64,000 nucleotides of DNA, taken from Scatocola faecipullorum (GTDB lineage: Bacteria; Pseudomonadota; Alphaproteobacteria; RF32; CAG-239). Location of the stretch: the NCBI GenBank assembly GCA_018714685.1, contig DVNC01000029.1, positions 1-64,000 of the forward strand. Reading direction: 5' to 3'. A model generated the notes under the pieces. It was not told the origin of the DNA. It worked only from the letters and a program-made list of their open reading frames with translations, and did not search any database. Within the stretch, counting starts at the first letter, position 1; each line of letters starts with the position of its first letter. Positions 1 to 9,262 of the stretch are shown piece by piece. The position numbers were made by a program, and so were the translations under genes.

Positions 1-198
1 CATAGCCTGAAGACAGAATATCACAACGCCTGTGGAGTGTCAATATATAATAAGTGCGAAATTTTTATTTGACTACAAAAGATAATGCTATGGTTATATT
101 TGATTTTTCCCCCAGCATAAAAGGGAAAATATTGGTATTTTATTATTTGTAGGTTATATTGATTTCATCAACAAATTAATCCGAAAGAGTGAGACACC
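1..198. other. Left-edge non-coding region upstream of polA
   Basis: AT-rich leader of polA. A TTGACT-like hexamer lies near position 68, but I cannot pair it with a good -10 at normal spacing, so no promoter is called. No gene is visible. Confidence 0.4.
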
Positions 199-2958
199 AT
201 GAACAAAAGAGTATGTTTAATTGACGGTTCCGGCTACATCTTCCGCGCTTTTTACGCGCTGCCGCCGCTGACCAGCCCCGACGGCATTCCGGTTAATGCC
301 GTTTACGGTTTCACCAATATGTTCATGCGCCTGACTCAGAAAATAAAATGCGACTATTCGCTGGTGCTGTTTGACGCCAAACGGCAGAATTTCCGCAATG
401 AAATTTTTCCCGATTACAAGGGCACCCGCAAGGAAATCCCCGAAGACCTGATTCCCCAGTTTGACATTATTCATCAGGCGGTAAAGGCGCTGAACCTGCA
501 TTACCTTGACATGGAGGGCTACGAAGCGGACGACCTGATTGCCACTTATGCCGACATGGCCTTGAAAGCCGGCTGCGACGTAACCGTCATTTCGGCGGAT
601 AAAGACTTGATGCAGCTGATTCGCCCCGGCGTCGAATTTTACGATCCGATGAAAGACAAATATTTTACCCCCGAAGACGTCCGGGAAAAGTTTGGCGTTT
701 ACCCTGACCGGGTAGTTGACGTGCAGGCGCTTGCGGGCGACAGCACCGACAATATTCCCGGTGTTCCCGGCATCGGGCTGAAAACCGCGGCGGAATTGGT
801 TAACCAGTTCGGCTCGCTGGAAGAGGTTTTGAACCGCGCGGGCGAAATCAAACAGAACAAACGCCGCGAAACCCTGCTTGAAAACATCGACAAGGCCAAA
901 ATTTCCCTGCAGCTGGTAACCTTAAAGCCGGACGTGCCGGTAACCCATAAGATTGAAGAATATGCCTGCCAAAAACCCGATTTGCCGACAATCCTCGAGT
1001 TCGTCAGCCGCTACGGCTTTAACTCCATTCGTCCCCGGGTAGAAAAATGGGTGGCTGAACAGTGTTCCGATAATTCTGAAAACACCGTATTTAAACCGGT
1101 CGCGGTGGAAACGCATTATGAACTTGTTCAGGACGAGGCCGGGCTGAAACGCTGGGCCGACAAAATCCGCCAAACGGGCTTTGTCGCTTTCGATACTGAA
1201 ACCAACGGGCTTAATCCTCAGTTTGATAAAATTGTCGGCTTTTCGCTGGCCGTGGCGCCGGGAGAGGCCTGCTATGTGCCGTTGGCGCATGCCGCCGGCG
1301 GTTCCGGCAGCAATTTGGATTTGTTCAGCGAGCCGCAGACACCGGCTGTGCCGCAGCTTAAGTTTGAGCAGGTCTGCAAAATTCTCAAACCGCTGTTCAC
1401 CAGCAAATCGATTTTAAAAATCGGCCATAACATCAAATTTGACCTGCATTTTATGGAGCAGGTCTGGGGCGAAGAAACACTGGTTGAACCGCTGGAAGAC
1501 ACTGCGGTGCTCTCATATGTGCTGAACGGCACCGAACACGGTCACGGGCTCGACGAACTGGCCAAACTTTACCTTGACCATAAAATGATTGCCTATGAAG
1601 AAGTCTGCGGTAGCGGCAAAAATAAAATCACCTTTGACCGGGTAGAACTTGACCAGGCGCTGAACTACGCCGCCGAAGACGCCGACTATACGCTGCGCCT
1701 TTATCAGCTTTTCCGTCCGCGCCTGTTTGCCGAGCATCAGGTTTCGGTTTATGAGGATTTGGACCGTCCGCTGATAAATATTCTGAAAGAAATGGAAGAC
1801 AGCGGCATAAAAGTCAACACCGCCACCCTGCGGGCTTTAAGTGCCGACTTTGAGCTGAAAATGCGCGACTATGAACAGCAGATTTACCAATTGGCGGGCG
1901 AGGAGTTTAACATCGGCTCGCCGAAACAAATCGGAGATATTCTCTTTGGCAAACTCGGCGCCAAGGGCAAAAAGACCCCGACCGGAGCCTGGCAGACCGG
2001 CGCCGACATTCTGGAAGACCTTGCCGCCGAGGGCAACGAACTTTCGGCGCGAATTTTGGACTGGCGCGCCCTGAGCAAACTGAAATCGACATATACCGAC
2101 GCTTTGCTGGCTCTGCTTGATAAAAACGAGCGGGTGCATACCACCTATAACCAGATAAATACTTCAACCGGGCGCCTGGCCTCCAATAACCCCAATCTGC
2201 AAAATATTCCGATTCGCAGCGAAGAGGGCAAAAAAATCCGTGAATGTTTTATCGCCCGTCCCGGCTGCAAACTGATTGCCTCTGACTATTCGCAGGTAGA
2301 ACTGCGGCTGCTGGCGGTGGTGGCCGACGTAAAAGGCCTGAAACACTCCTTTGCCGAAAATCAGGATATTCACGCCGCCACGGCTTCCCGCGTGTTCGGT
2401 GTGCCGCTGGACAAGGTGACCCCGAACCAGCGCCGCCATGCCAAGGCAATAAACTTCGGCATTGTTTACGGCATTTCCCAATACGGCCTTGCCAAACAAA
2501 TCGATGTCAGCAATGAAGAGGCCAAAGCTTATATTGATGCCTATTTCCGCGAAATGCCTGAGATTAAAAAATATATGGACGACACCATTCAGTTTGCCCG
2601 CAAAAACGGCTATGTTCTTACCCCGTTTGGCCGCAAATGCACCGTGAACGGCATTAACGACAAAAACAAACGCCTGGCCATGAATGCCGAGCGTGCCGCC
2701 ATAAACGCCCCGATACAGGGCGGTGCCGCCGATATTATCAAAATGGCAATGAACAGCGTATTTAAAGCCCTGAAAAAGGGAAATTACCAAACCCGCATGC
2801 TGTTGCAGGTTCACGATGAATTGGTGTTTGAGGCGCCGGAAAACGAGGTTGAAGAAGTTGCCGCATTAATCAGGGAATCAATGCAGAACGTTGTTCACTA
2901 CGATGTGCCGTTTATTGCCGAAGTCGGCATCGGCGACAATTGGGCGCAGGCGCATTAA
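199..2958 (+). CDS. polA: DNA polymerase I
   Basis: Family A polymerase that fills gaps and removes RNA primers during replication and repair in the cytoplasm. At 919 residues it is full length. The N-terminal 5'-3' exonuclease (about 1-290) carries the AGDSTDNIPGVPGIG motif. The 3'-5' exonuclease keeps its metal ligands (FDTETNGL, D332 and E334), so proofreading should be active. The polymerase domain has DYSQVELR (D696) and VHDELVFE (D873), the two catalytic aspartates of the palm. The ATG start is preceded only by a weak purine-rich site. It stands alone; the next gene is convergent. Confidence 0.97.
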   Translation: MNKRVCLIDGSGYIFRAFYALPPLTSPDGIPVNAVYGFTNMFMRLTQKIKCDYSLVLFDAKRQNFRNEIFPDYKGTRKEIPEDLIPQFDIIHQAVKALNLHYLDMEGYEADDLIATYADMALKAGCDVTVISADKDLMQLIRPGVEFYDPMKDKYFTPEDVREKFGVYPDRVVDVQALAGDSTDNIPGVPGIGLKTAAELVNQFGSLEEVLNRAGEIKQNKRRETLLENIDKAKISLQLVTLKPDVPVTHKIEEYACQKPDLPTILEFVSRYGFNSIRPRVEKWVAEQCSDNSENTVFKPVAVETHYELVQDEAGLKRWADKIRQTGFVAFDTETNGLNPQFDKIVGFSLAVAPGEACYVPLAHAAGGSGSNLDLFSEPQTPAVPQLKFEQVCKILKPLFTSKSILKIGHNIKFDLHFMEQVWGEETLVEPLEDTAVLSYVLNGTEHGHGLDELAKLYLDHKMIAYEEVCGSGKNKITFDRVELDQALNYAAEDADYTLRLYQLFRPRLFAEHQVSVYEDLDRPLINILKEMEDSGIKVNTATLRALSADFELKMRDYEQQIYQLAGEEFNIGSPKQIGDILFGKLGAKGKKTPTGAWQTGADILEDLAAEGNELSARILDWRALSKLKSTYTDALLALLDKNERVHTTYNQINTSTGRLASNNPNLQNIPIRSEEGKKIRECFIARPGCKLIASDYSQVELRLLAVVADVKGLKHSFAENQDIHAATASRVFGVPLDKVTPNQRRHAKAINFGIVYGISQYGLAKQIDVSNEEAKAYIDAYFREMPEIKKYMDDTIQFARKNGYVLTPFGRKCTVNGINDKNKRLAMNAERAAINAPIQGGAADIIKMAMNSVFKALKKGNYQTRMLLQVHDELVFEAPENEVEEVAALIRESMQNVVHYDVPFIAEVGIGDNWAQAH

Positions 2959-3262
2959 CAGGATTGGCTTTTTTTCCCGTTCTCCCTTCACCGCCCGGTT
3001 TTTTTATTTTTTAATGTTATAACCCGCCGGTGTCCTTTTCTGCCACTGCCCGGTTTTTTTTATGTCATTGTTCAGCTTTCTATTTTATGTCACCGCCCGA
3101 CTTCTTTTTTATTTATGTCATTGCCCGACTTGATCGAGCAATCTGTTTATCGCCGCCGTCTGATTTTCCGGATACTCCGGTCAAGCCGGAGTATGACAAC
3201 AAAAAAACGTCATTGCCCGGCTTGACCGGGCAATCCGGCTGTCTCTCTCACAATCGGCCGAG
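2959..3262. repeat. Intergenic REP-like palindromes
   Basis: 304-base gap between convergent genes. It holds three palindromes with a five-base loop (CTTGA or its complement TCAAG). Those at 3212-3234 and 3172-3194 have perfect 9-bp arms; that at 3120-3142 has one mismatch. The ATTGCCCGG/CCGGGCAAT type is a familiar intergenic repeat in alphaproteobacterial genomes. Short degenerate relatives (CACTGCCCGG, CACCGCCCGA) occur between 3000 and 3100. A role in 3'-end protection or termination is inference. Confidence 0.75.
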
Positions 3263-3721
3263 TTAAATTTCCCGTTCTTTCAAAACAAAATACATTGTCT
3301 CTTTCATCAGATAAAAGAATAAATGACGTTCGCGCGGCGGCAAACTGTAATAATAAGACGTCAACTCGGCTGTCTCGCGCTTTTCCTGTTCCCGGCTCAG
3401 CGGTATGCCGTATAATTCTTCCCTGAGGCGCTCTTGCCGCATTTCTGCGCTGAGCAGAATAATTTTTTTCTGCAAACCGAGGAAAAAATAGTTCGGTTCC
3501 ACCTCCAAAACCTGACAGAACCGCCACAAATCCTGCCCGCTAACGGCACACAGCCCTTTTTCGCACTCTTCCGCCTGCTGCAAGCTCATACCGACCCGCC
3601 GCGCCACATCGTCACTCGTCAGTCCTAACACCTCGCGCCGGTCACGAATGCGTTTCCCGATATGAGCGGCAACCGGATCCAAAACTTTTTCCTGCCATGA
3701 TGATGAATTTTTTTCAGACAT
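3263..3721 (-). CDS. XRE-family helix-turn-helix regulator
   Basis: 152 residues. An HTH_3/Cro-C1 type DNA-binding domain occupies about residues 18-75 (IGKRIRDRREVLGLTSDDVARRVGMS, then a second helix region). The C-terminal half (70-152) is Arg/Glu-rich and helical, and no family is recognised for it. A GAGGAG ribosome site 8 bases before the ATG supports the start. It is monocistronic and convergent with polA. Its target is unknown; the structured repeat region immediately upstream is the nearest candidate, by position only. Confidence 0.8.
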   Translation of the reverse strand: MSEKNSSSWQEKVLDPVAAHIGKRIRDRREVLGLTSDDVARRVGMSLQQAEECEKGLCAVSGQDLWRFCQVLEVEPNYFFLGLQKKIILLSAEMRQERLREELYGIPLSREQEKRETAELTSYYYSLPPRERHLFFYLMKETMYFVLKEREI

Positions 3722-3757
3722 AAAACTGACTCCTCACAAACGTCAATCCGCATAATT

Positions 3758-3789
3758 CTTTCCGCCTTAAAGGCGCGGATTTTTTTGCC
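3758..3789 (+). terminator. Hairpin followed by T-run
   Basis: CCGCC-TTAAA-GGCGcGG followed by seven T, read on the plus strand. No plus-strand gene ends immediately before it, so it may belong to an RNA of the repeat region or be fortuitous. Confidence 0.4.
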
Positions 3790-3812
3790 AAATCCCTTAA
3801 AACAGGTAAAGG

Positions 3813-3985
3813 GCGGTCGGGATGTTTGAAATGATGCCACTAAGAGAAGCACTGCATCAGGCATAACCTGATACCCACCCCGACCATAAGAGTCGAAATG
3901 TAATATAGCAGTTTGTCGGTTAACAAACCACTAAGACGACGTTAATGCAGGCACCGTGTTTATGCAACATTAACGCCATCCTCTT
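3813..3985. repeat. Structured repeat A, copy 1
   Basis: Imperfect direct repeat of 4493-4640. Shared blocks include GGTCGGGA pairing with a downstream CCCGACC, an ATCAGG-CATAA-CCTGAT hairpin, a GTTTGT-CGGTTA-ACAAAC hairpin and a CGTTAATG/CATTAACG hairpin. The arms are kept while the sequence between them differs, as expected for an RNA or DNA structure. Neither strand has a convincing protein. Confidence 0.7.
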
Positions 3986-4114
3986 AGTGATTAAGGAAAC
4001 ATTTCAAAATTTCCCAATTCATTATGAATTACAGCCTTATTTCTTTAACGGAAATAAGTCTCAAATGTCATACGACATTCGGGTATAAAAAATCACCTTT
4101 AATTTTGGTAAAGG

Positions 4115-4272
4115 TGAGGGGCTCAAAAGACCAAACATACATGGCCGGACTTATTCGACCTCCTATAAAAGGAAGCACTTATATTCGTCGCACCCCTCAA
4201 AAGAGAGGTTTAACAGCCGTCCTGATATAGGAGGCTATAGGTAAATGTATGTTTTTATGAGCTTTTGAGTCT
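4115..4272. repeat. Structured repeat B, copy 1, within a long nested palindrome
   Basis: Related to 4386-4471 through GGGGCTCAAAA, GGACTTATTCG, AGGAA(A/G)C(A/G)CTTATATTCGTC and CACCCCTC. Around it is a nested fold: CTCAAAAG (4122-4129) pairs with CTTTTGAG (4262-4269), AAACATACAT (4133-4142) with ATGTATGTTT (4245-4254), and CCTCCTATA (4159-4167) with TATAGGAGG (4226-4234). All three pairings are exact and properly nested. A short open frame at 4024-4230 crosses it but does not look coding. Confidence 0.7.
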
Positions 4273-4385
4273 CCGCAAGCAGATACCACCCCGCTTGCAG
4301 AAATCATAATAACGTAAATTAGAATTTTTGCAACTGCAAAAATCTAATCACATAAATTTTTTATCAAACCGCTAAAAACAAAAGG

Positions 4386-4471
4386 CGGAGGGGGCTCAAA
4401 ACACAGATAGCCATGTCGGACTTATTCGGCTCCCCATGAAAGGAAACGCTTATATTCGTCCCACCCCTCCG
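4386..4471. repeat. Structured repeat B, copy 2
   Basis: Second, shorter copy of the B repeat, closed by GGAGGGG at the left and CCCCTCC at the right. The outer nested arms seen around copy 1 are absent here. Confidence 0.65.
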
Positions 4472-4492
4472 AAAATTTCTTAGGCGGTCGGG

Positions 4493-4640
4493 ACGCTAGG
4501 AAAAATGCTCACTAAGAAACACTAGTATCAGGCAAAACCTGACACTCATCCCGACCGTAAGAGGTGAAATACAATATAACAGTTTGTCGGTTAACAAACC
4601 GCTAAAAAGACGTTAACGCCGGCACCGTGTGCCGGGGCAG
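4493..4640. repeat. Structured repeat A, copy 2
   Basis: Same order of arms as 3813-3985. CGGTCGGGA pairs exactly with TCCCGACCG, TCAGG-CAAAA-CCTGA and GTTTGT/ACAAAC are kept, and the last hairpin has changed to CCGGCAC-CG-TGTGCCGG. Base pairs retained while loops diverge suggest selection on structure. Confidence 0.7.
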
Positions 4641-4654
4641 GGGCTTTCAGCCCA

Positions 4655-4686
4655 TAAAAAAGCCGCCTCACCAGGTGAAGCGGCTT
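4655..4686 (-). terminator. gyrB terminator
   Basis: Minus-strand hairpin AAGCCGCTTCACC/GGTGAGGCGGCTT followed by T residues, just after the gyrB stop. Confidence 0.85.
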
Positions 4687-4707
4687 CGTTTGTCAGATAT
4701 TCCTGAA

Positions 4708-7149
4708 TTAAATATCCAGGTTTACCACATTCAGGGCATTGTCCTGAATGAATTCCTTACGCGGCTCAACCACATCGCCCATCAAGGTGGCAAAGGTTTC
4801 GTCAGCCTCGTCGAGATGTTCCATCTTAACTTGCAGGAGCGAGCGGGCTTCCGGGTCAAGCGTGGTTTCCCACAGCTGTTCAGGGTTCATTTCGCCCAAA
4901 CCTTTATAGCGCTGAATGGTAATGCCTTTTTTGCCGGCGGCCATAACCGCATCAACAAAGGCAACCGGCCCCGGAATGCGGATTTCAACACCGTTTTTGG
5001 AAACCAAAACCGACGCCTGGGCAAAGTTTTCCAGCAGCATGGTGCGCATTTCGTTAAGAATAACCGCCTCCGGACTGTCCATAACCGTGCTGCCGATAAC
5101 GTGCTCTTCTTTCACGCCGCGCAGGGTGCGGTGAATTGTGAAAGAATTGTCTTCGTTCAAATCGGCCAGCCAGCCTTTGTCATATTCGGCTTCATGTGAA
5201 TCCAGGCAGACGGCCAGATTGTCCAGCGCTTTTTTGAAAGCGTCGCGGTCGGCGGTCAAATTCTTGTCAAACAGACCGTGAATAGCCATTTGTTCAATAA
5301 TTTTTTCCGGTGCTTTTTTGCCCAGCGTGGCAATCAGGCTGCGGACTTTGCGGGTGTTTTCAACCAGCGTAATCAGGTCAGAGCCGGCAATTTGCTCGCC
5401 GTTCTGCTTTTGCAGAAAAGCGTCTTCGCAGCCGCCGCGGATAAGATAATCTTCCATTTCGCGGTCGTCTTTCAAATAGAGGATGGAGTTGCCGCGTTTG
5501 GCCTTATACAGAGGCGGCTGGGCAATATAAACGTAGCCGCGTTCAATCAGTTCCGGCATCTGGCGGTAGAAAAAGGTCAGCAGCAGGGTTCTGATGTGCG
5601 AACCGTCAACATCCGCATCGGTCATAATCACAATCTTATGATAGCGGCATTTGTCGGCGTTAAAGTCGTCGCGGCCGATGCCTGTGCCCAGCGCGGTGAT
5701 AATGGTGCCGATTTCGGCGGAGTTCAGCATCTTGTCAAAACGGGCGCGTTCAACGTTCAGAATTTTACCGCGCAGCGGCAGAATAGCCTGATTGCGGCGG
5801 TGGCGTCCCTGTTTGGCCGAGCCGCCCGCGGAATCTCCCTCCACAATGAAGACTTCGGACAGGGCGGGGTCTTTTTCCTGGCAGTCGGCCAGTTTGCCGG
5901 GCAGGGAAGAAATATCCATTGCGCCTTTGCGGCGGGTCAGGTCGCGGGCTTTGCGAGCCGCTTCGCGGGCTGTTGCCGCTTCCACGATTTTGCCCACGAT
6001 AATCCGCGCGTCGGCCGGGTGTTCGTCCAGCCATTCTTTCAGCTTGTCGCCCACCACGCTTTCAACCACCGGGCGCACCTCTGAGGAAACCAGCTTGTCT
6101 TTGGTCTGCGACGAAAACTTCGGATCCGGCGCTTTAACCGAAAGCACGCAGGTCAGCCCCTCGCGCATGTCTTCGCCGGTAATCACGTTTTTGTCTTTTT
6201 TCAGCAGGCCGTTTTCGGCAATGTAGTTGTTAATCGTGCGGGTCAGCGCGCCACGGAAACCGGCCAGGTGCGTGCCGCCGTCTTTCTGCGGAATGTTGTT
6301 GGTAAAGCAGAGCATGCTCTCGTTATAAGCATTGGTCCATTGCAGGGCAACGTCAACCTGAATGTCGTCTTTCTCGCCGCCGAAAGCGATAACCGTTTCG
6401 TGCAGCGGAGCTTTGGACTTGTTCAGATGCGTAACGAAAGCCATCAGCCCGCCTTCATAATGAAAATCAACTTCTCTCGGCTCGGCGCCGCGGTTGTCAA
6501 TCAGTTTCAGATAGACGCCGGAGTTCAGAAAAGCCTTTTCGCGAATGGCTCTTTCCAGCGTTTCAAAGCTGAATTCAATGGTTGAAAAAGTTTCTTTGGA
6601 CGGCAGAAACGTTACTTCGGTGCCGTGCCGGCCGTTTGAGTCGCCGACAACTTCCAGGTGCTGGGTCACGTTGCCGCGGGCAAATTTAACCAGATGCTCT
6701 TTGCCCTCGCGCCAAATCCGCAGATTCAGCCAGTCAGACAGCGCATTGACCACTGAAACGCCCACGCCGTGCAAACCGCCGGAAACCTTATAGGAGTTGT
6801 TGTCGAATTTGCCGCCGGAGTGCAGCTCGGTCATAATGACTTCAGCCGCCGAAACGCCTTCTTCCTTGTGCATGCCCACCGGAATGCCGCGGCCGTTGTC
6901 GCGGATGGTGGCCGAACCGTCCGGGTTCAGGATAACTTCGGTCTTGTCGCAGTAACCGGCCAGAGCTTCGTCAATCGCGTTGTCGAGCACTTCATAAATC
7001 ATGTGGTGCAGACCCGAACCGTCGTCGGTGTCGCCGATGTACATGCCCGGGCGTTTGCGAACCGCGTCCAATCCCTTCAAAACCTTAATGGAATCAGCGT
7101 TATATTCGGCTTCTTCTTTCTGAATTTCTTCTGTGGTCATTTCACTCAT
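4708..7149 (-). CDS. gyrB: DNA gyrase subunit B
   Basis: ATPase subunit of the type II topoisomerase that introduces negative supercoils. 813 residues. The GHKL ATPase region has LDNAIDEAL and GGLHGVGVSVVNALS. The TOPRIM region has EGDSAGGSAKQGR and DADVDGSHIRTLLLTFF. The C-terminal domain ends with the usual GEMNPEQLWETTLDP region. An AAGGA site lies upstream of the chosen ATG. It is longer and more gyrase-like than the ParE at 47880. It forms a separate transcription unit with its own terminator. Confidence 0.97.
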   Translation of the reverse strand: MSEMTTEEIQKEEAEYNADSIKVLKGLDAVRKRPGMYIGDTDDGSGLHHMIYEVLDNAIDEALAGYCDKTEVILNPDGSATIRDNGRGIPVGMHKEEGVSAAEVIMTELHSGGKFDNNSYKVSGGLHGVGVSVVNALSDWLNLRIWREGKEHLVKFARGNVTQHLEVVGDSNGRHGTEVTFLPSKETFSTIEFSFETLERAIREKAFLNSGVYLKLIDNRGAEPREVDFHYEGGLMAFVTHLNKSKAPLHETVIAFGGEKDDIQVDVALQWTNAYNESMLCFTNNIPQKDGGTHLAGFRGALTRTINNYIAENGLLKKDKNVITGEDMREGLTCVLSVKAPDPKFSSQTKDKLVSSEVRPVVESVVGDKLKEWLDEHPADARIIVGKIVEAATAREAARKARDLTRRKGAMDISSLPGKLADCQEKDPALSEVFIVEGDSAGGSAKQGRHRRNQAILPLRGKILNVERARFDKMLNSAEIGTIITALGTGIGRDDFNADKCRYHKIVIMTDADVDGSHIRTLLLTFFYRQMPELIERGYVYIAQPPLYKAKRGNSILYLKDDREMEDYLIRGGCEDAFLQKQNGEQIAGSDLITLVENTRKVRSLIATLGKKAPEKIIEQMAIHGLFDKNLTADRDAFKKALDNLAVCLDSHEAEYDKGWLADLNEDNSFTIHRTLRGVKEEHVIGSTVMDSPEAVILNEMRTMLLENFAQASVLVSKNGVEIRIPGPVAFVDAVMAAGKKGITIQRYKGLGEMNPEQLWETTLDPEARSLLQVKMEHLDEADETFATLMGDVVEPRKEFIQDNALNVVNLDI

Positions 7150-7349
7150 TACAACATCCTTAATTTCGTATATTTTAAGCTGACCGAATCATAGCGCAAA
7201 AACTTGCAATCACCAAGCAATAAATTAAAGATATCAACGTTTGGCGCCCTTTTTGCACAGATTTTTTGCCCGTTTTCCGGCGTTTTAGTTATAGACAAAA
7301 TTTTCATGATATGATAGATTAAGCCTTAGAAGAGTTTAAGGAAGTAATC

Positions 7350-9260
7350 ATGAGCGATTTTGAAGAATTATACCGCGTTTTTATCAAAACCCAGCCCGCC
7401 AAATCTGCCGTTCAGGAGGTTAAACGCCTGCACCCCGATCTCAGTGCCCGGCAGGCTGCCGCCGCCGCTCAAAATCTGGCCGAACTCGCTTACAATCTCG
7501 ATATGGACGCTTATTTTAATCCCGAAATCAGGGAAGGCAGCGTCAGCCGCAACTGGAACAACCAGTTCCGCGCCCTTAACCGTTTGCAGCCCGAACAGCT
7601 GGAAGCGCTTGTCGCTTATTCGGAAATCTATGCCGACAAGGTGATGCCCTGTGCCGCCAATGAAACTGAAGATGCCATGCTGCGGGCGGTTTTTGCCATG
7701 TCGGCCCGGGCAATGGTGCTTTATGCTCCTGACCGCCTGCGGGACAAAAAACTGCACTTTCTGATGGCTTCCGCCGCGCAAAAAATTGCCGATAACGGCA
7801 ACAGGCTGACCCGCGGCGAAAAATATTCTCTGGCCATGTCGGTATTCACCAATCTCTACCAGGACAATCCCGCCGCTTTTTTTAACCGTCTGGGCATGAT
7901 CGGCAAAGCCGTTGACGGTTTGACAGACCGGAAAAACCTCGGCAAAGTCTGCGAAGAAATCGACAATATCTATCAAAACGAAGGCGACATTACTCCGGTA
8001 ATGGCCAGAGGATTTGAAAAATATGTTATTCCCGTTGTTAACGAAATTCCCGATTTTTCCACCCTTTCCGCCGAGCATGACTGTTCTTACGGCGAATACG
8101 GGCTGATCGGCTACACCAACAAGGTTCTTACTTCGCAGTGGACCCCGCGCAGTCTCAACGAAGCTATCGGCATTTTGAAAGAGGTTCCCACGCCCGATAT
8201 GGTCAAAAGGGAGACCATCCGCACCAAGGCCATTCAGCTTGAAGAAGCCGAGTTTAGCGGCCTGCGCGACTTTCTGCACAGCGAGACCATCGGCGTCAGC
8301 GAGCTGGTCGGGCACATGCTGGAATATTACCATGCTTCCAAAGGCGGGAACAATAATGCCGCCCAAATCGCCGCCGACAAAATTAAGAGCGATTTGCGCA
8401 GCTGCCAGTCCGAAGATTTTGCCTCCGGTTATCTTGATATATCCCGTTATGAGCGCGTTATTGACCGGGACAGCGGGCTGACCGCCATTGAAGCTTTGCA
8501 GATTGTGGCCGACAATGTTCGGAAAAACAACGCCAAACCGCCTTTGGTCAATGATCCCGAGCTTGACGGGCTGTCTCAGCGTTTTTTGCTCGAGGGCTAT
8601 ACCGACACCGCCGCCTTTGGCCGTTTTATGGAAGTGCTGAACAACAAAATCATTCAAAACATTGAAACGCAGAAAATCGGAATTTCGCCGCAGATGGTCG
8701 ATTTAATGTTCTGGTGCGACAAAAAATGCACCAATCTGCTGAAAGACCGCGATTTCGAACACCAGTGCGGTGACCATAAATCGCCCTGGTTCAAACAGGT
8801 GGCGCTGTTTGCCGAGCTCACCAATTCCGCCGAAACCGGCTTTAATCGCAAGGGCTTTGACGCTTATTTCAAACATGTTCAGGCGCAGGATTATTTCTTT
8901 GATGCCAACAATATTTTGATCAAACGTCAGCGCAACAACATTTTTAAGCTGTTTCAGGCTTCCAAACAGGCTTGCCGTCAGGTCGGCGAAAATCTGCGCC
9001 GCCGCTTGGAACGCAGCGGGCGCGGCAGCGATGAAATCGATTTCGAAATCGAAAAACTGAACGGAATTTACGATCAGCGCAACCGCCGTATGATTTCCGG
9101 CAATCTGGTGGGCGAAATCTTCAAACTGAATGATTTCAAAAAGCCCTCCACCCGTCTCGGCGAACGCTATGCCGAAGAAATGAAGCGCAAAGTTCAGCTT
9201 GAGCGCCCGGTCGAAAAAACGCTGCTGAAAATATTCAAAACCAAAAGCCGGAGGGATTGA
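7350..9260 (+). CDS. Protein of unknown function (636 aa), first gene of peptidase operon
   Basis: Family not recognised. The protein is soluble-looking and largely helical, with no signal peptide or membrane segment. The C-terminal third (about 540-636) is strongly basic (ENLRRRLERSGRGSDEIDFEIEK and later). A good AAGGA site precedes the ATG. The stop codon is followed by the zinc-peptidase gene only 2 bases later, so the two are almost certainly co-translated. It could be a substrate, partner or regulator of that peptidase; this is inferred from linkage alone. Confidence 0.85.
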   Translation: MSDFEELYRVFIKTQPAKSAVQEVKRLHPDLSARQAAAAAQNLAELAYNLDMDAYFNPEIREGSVSRNWNNQFRALNRLQPEQLEALVAYSEIYADKVMPCAANETEDAMLRAVFAMSARAMVLYAPDRLRDKKLHFLMASAAQKIADNGNRLTRGEKYSLAMSVFTNLYQDNPAAFFNRLGMIGKAVDGLTDRKNLGKVCEEIDNIYQNEGDITPVMARGFEKYVIPVVNEIPDFSTLSAEHDCSYGEYGLIGYTNKVLTSQWTPRSLNEAIGILKEVPTPDMVKRETIRTKAIQLEEAEFSGLRDFLHSETIGVSELVGHMLEYYHASKGGNNNAAQIAADKIKSDLRSCQSEDFASGYLDISRYERVIDRDSGLTAIEALQIVADNVRKNNAKPPLVNDPELDGLSQRFLLEGYTDTAAFGRFMEVLNNKIIQNIETQKIGISPQMVDLMFWCDKKCTNLLKDRDFEHQCGDHKSPWFKQVALFAELTNSAETGFNRKGFDAYFKHVQAQDYFFDANNILIKRQRNNIFKLFQASKQACRQVGENLRRRLERSGRGSDEIDFEIEKLNGIYDQRNRRMISGNLVGEIFKLNDFKKPSTRLGERYAEEMKRKVQLERPVEKTLLKIFKTKSRRD

Positions 9261-9262
9261 CG

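Noticed and set aside
4024..4230. 68-codon frame across structured repeat B
   Set aside because: It follows the repeat, has no ribosome site, and the second copy of the repeat does not keep the frame.
3813..4640. CRISPR array
   Set aside because: Two pairs of long, diverged, differently ordered repeats without uniform short spacers; no cas genes.
7368..8657. Minus-strand open frame of 429 codons opposite the 636-residue gene
   Set aside because: Composition is that of a mirrored high-quality plus-strand gene, with no ribosome site. The plus-strand gene has a good site and is linked to the peptidase gene.
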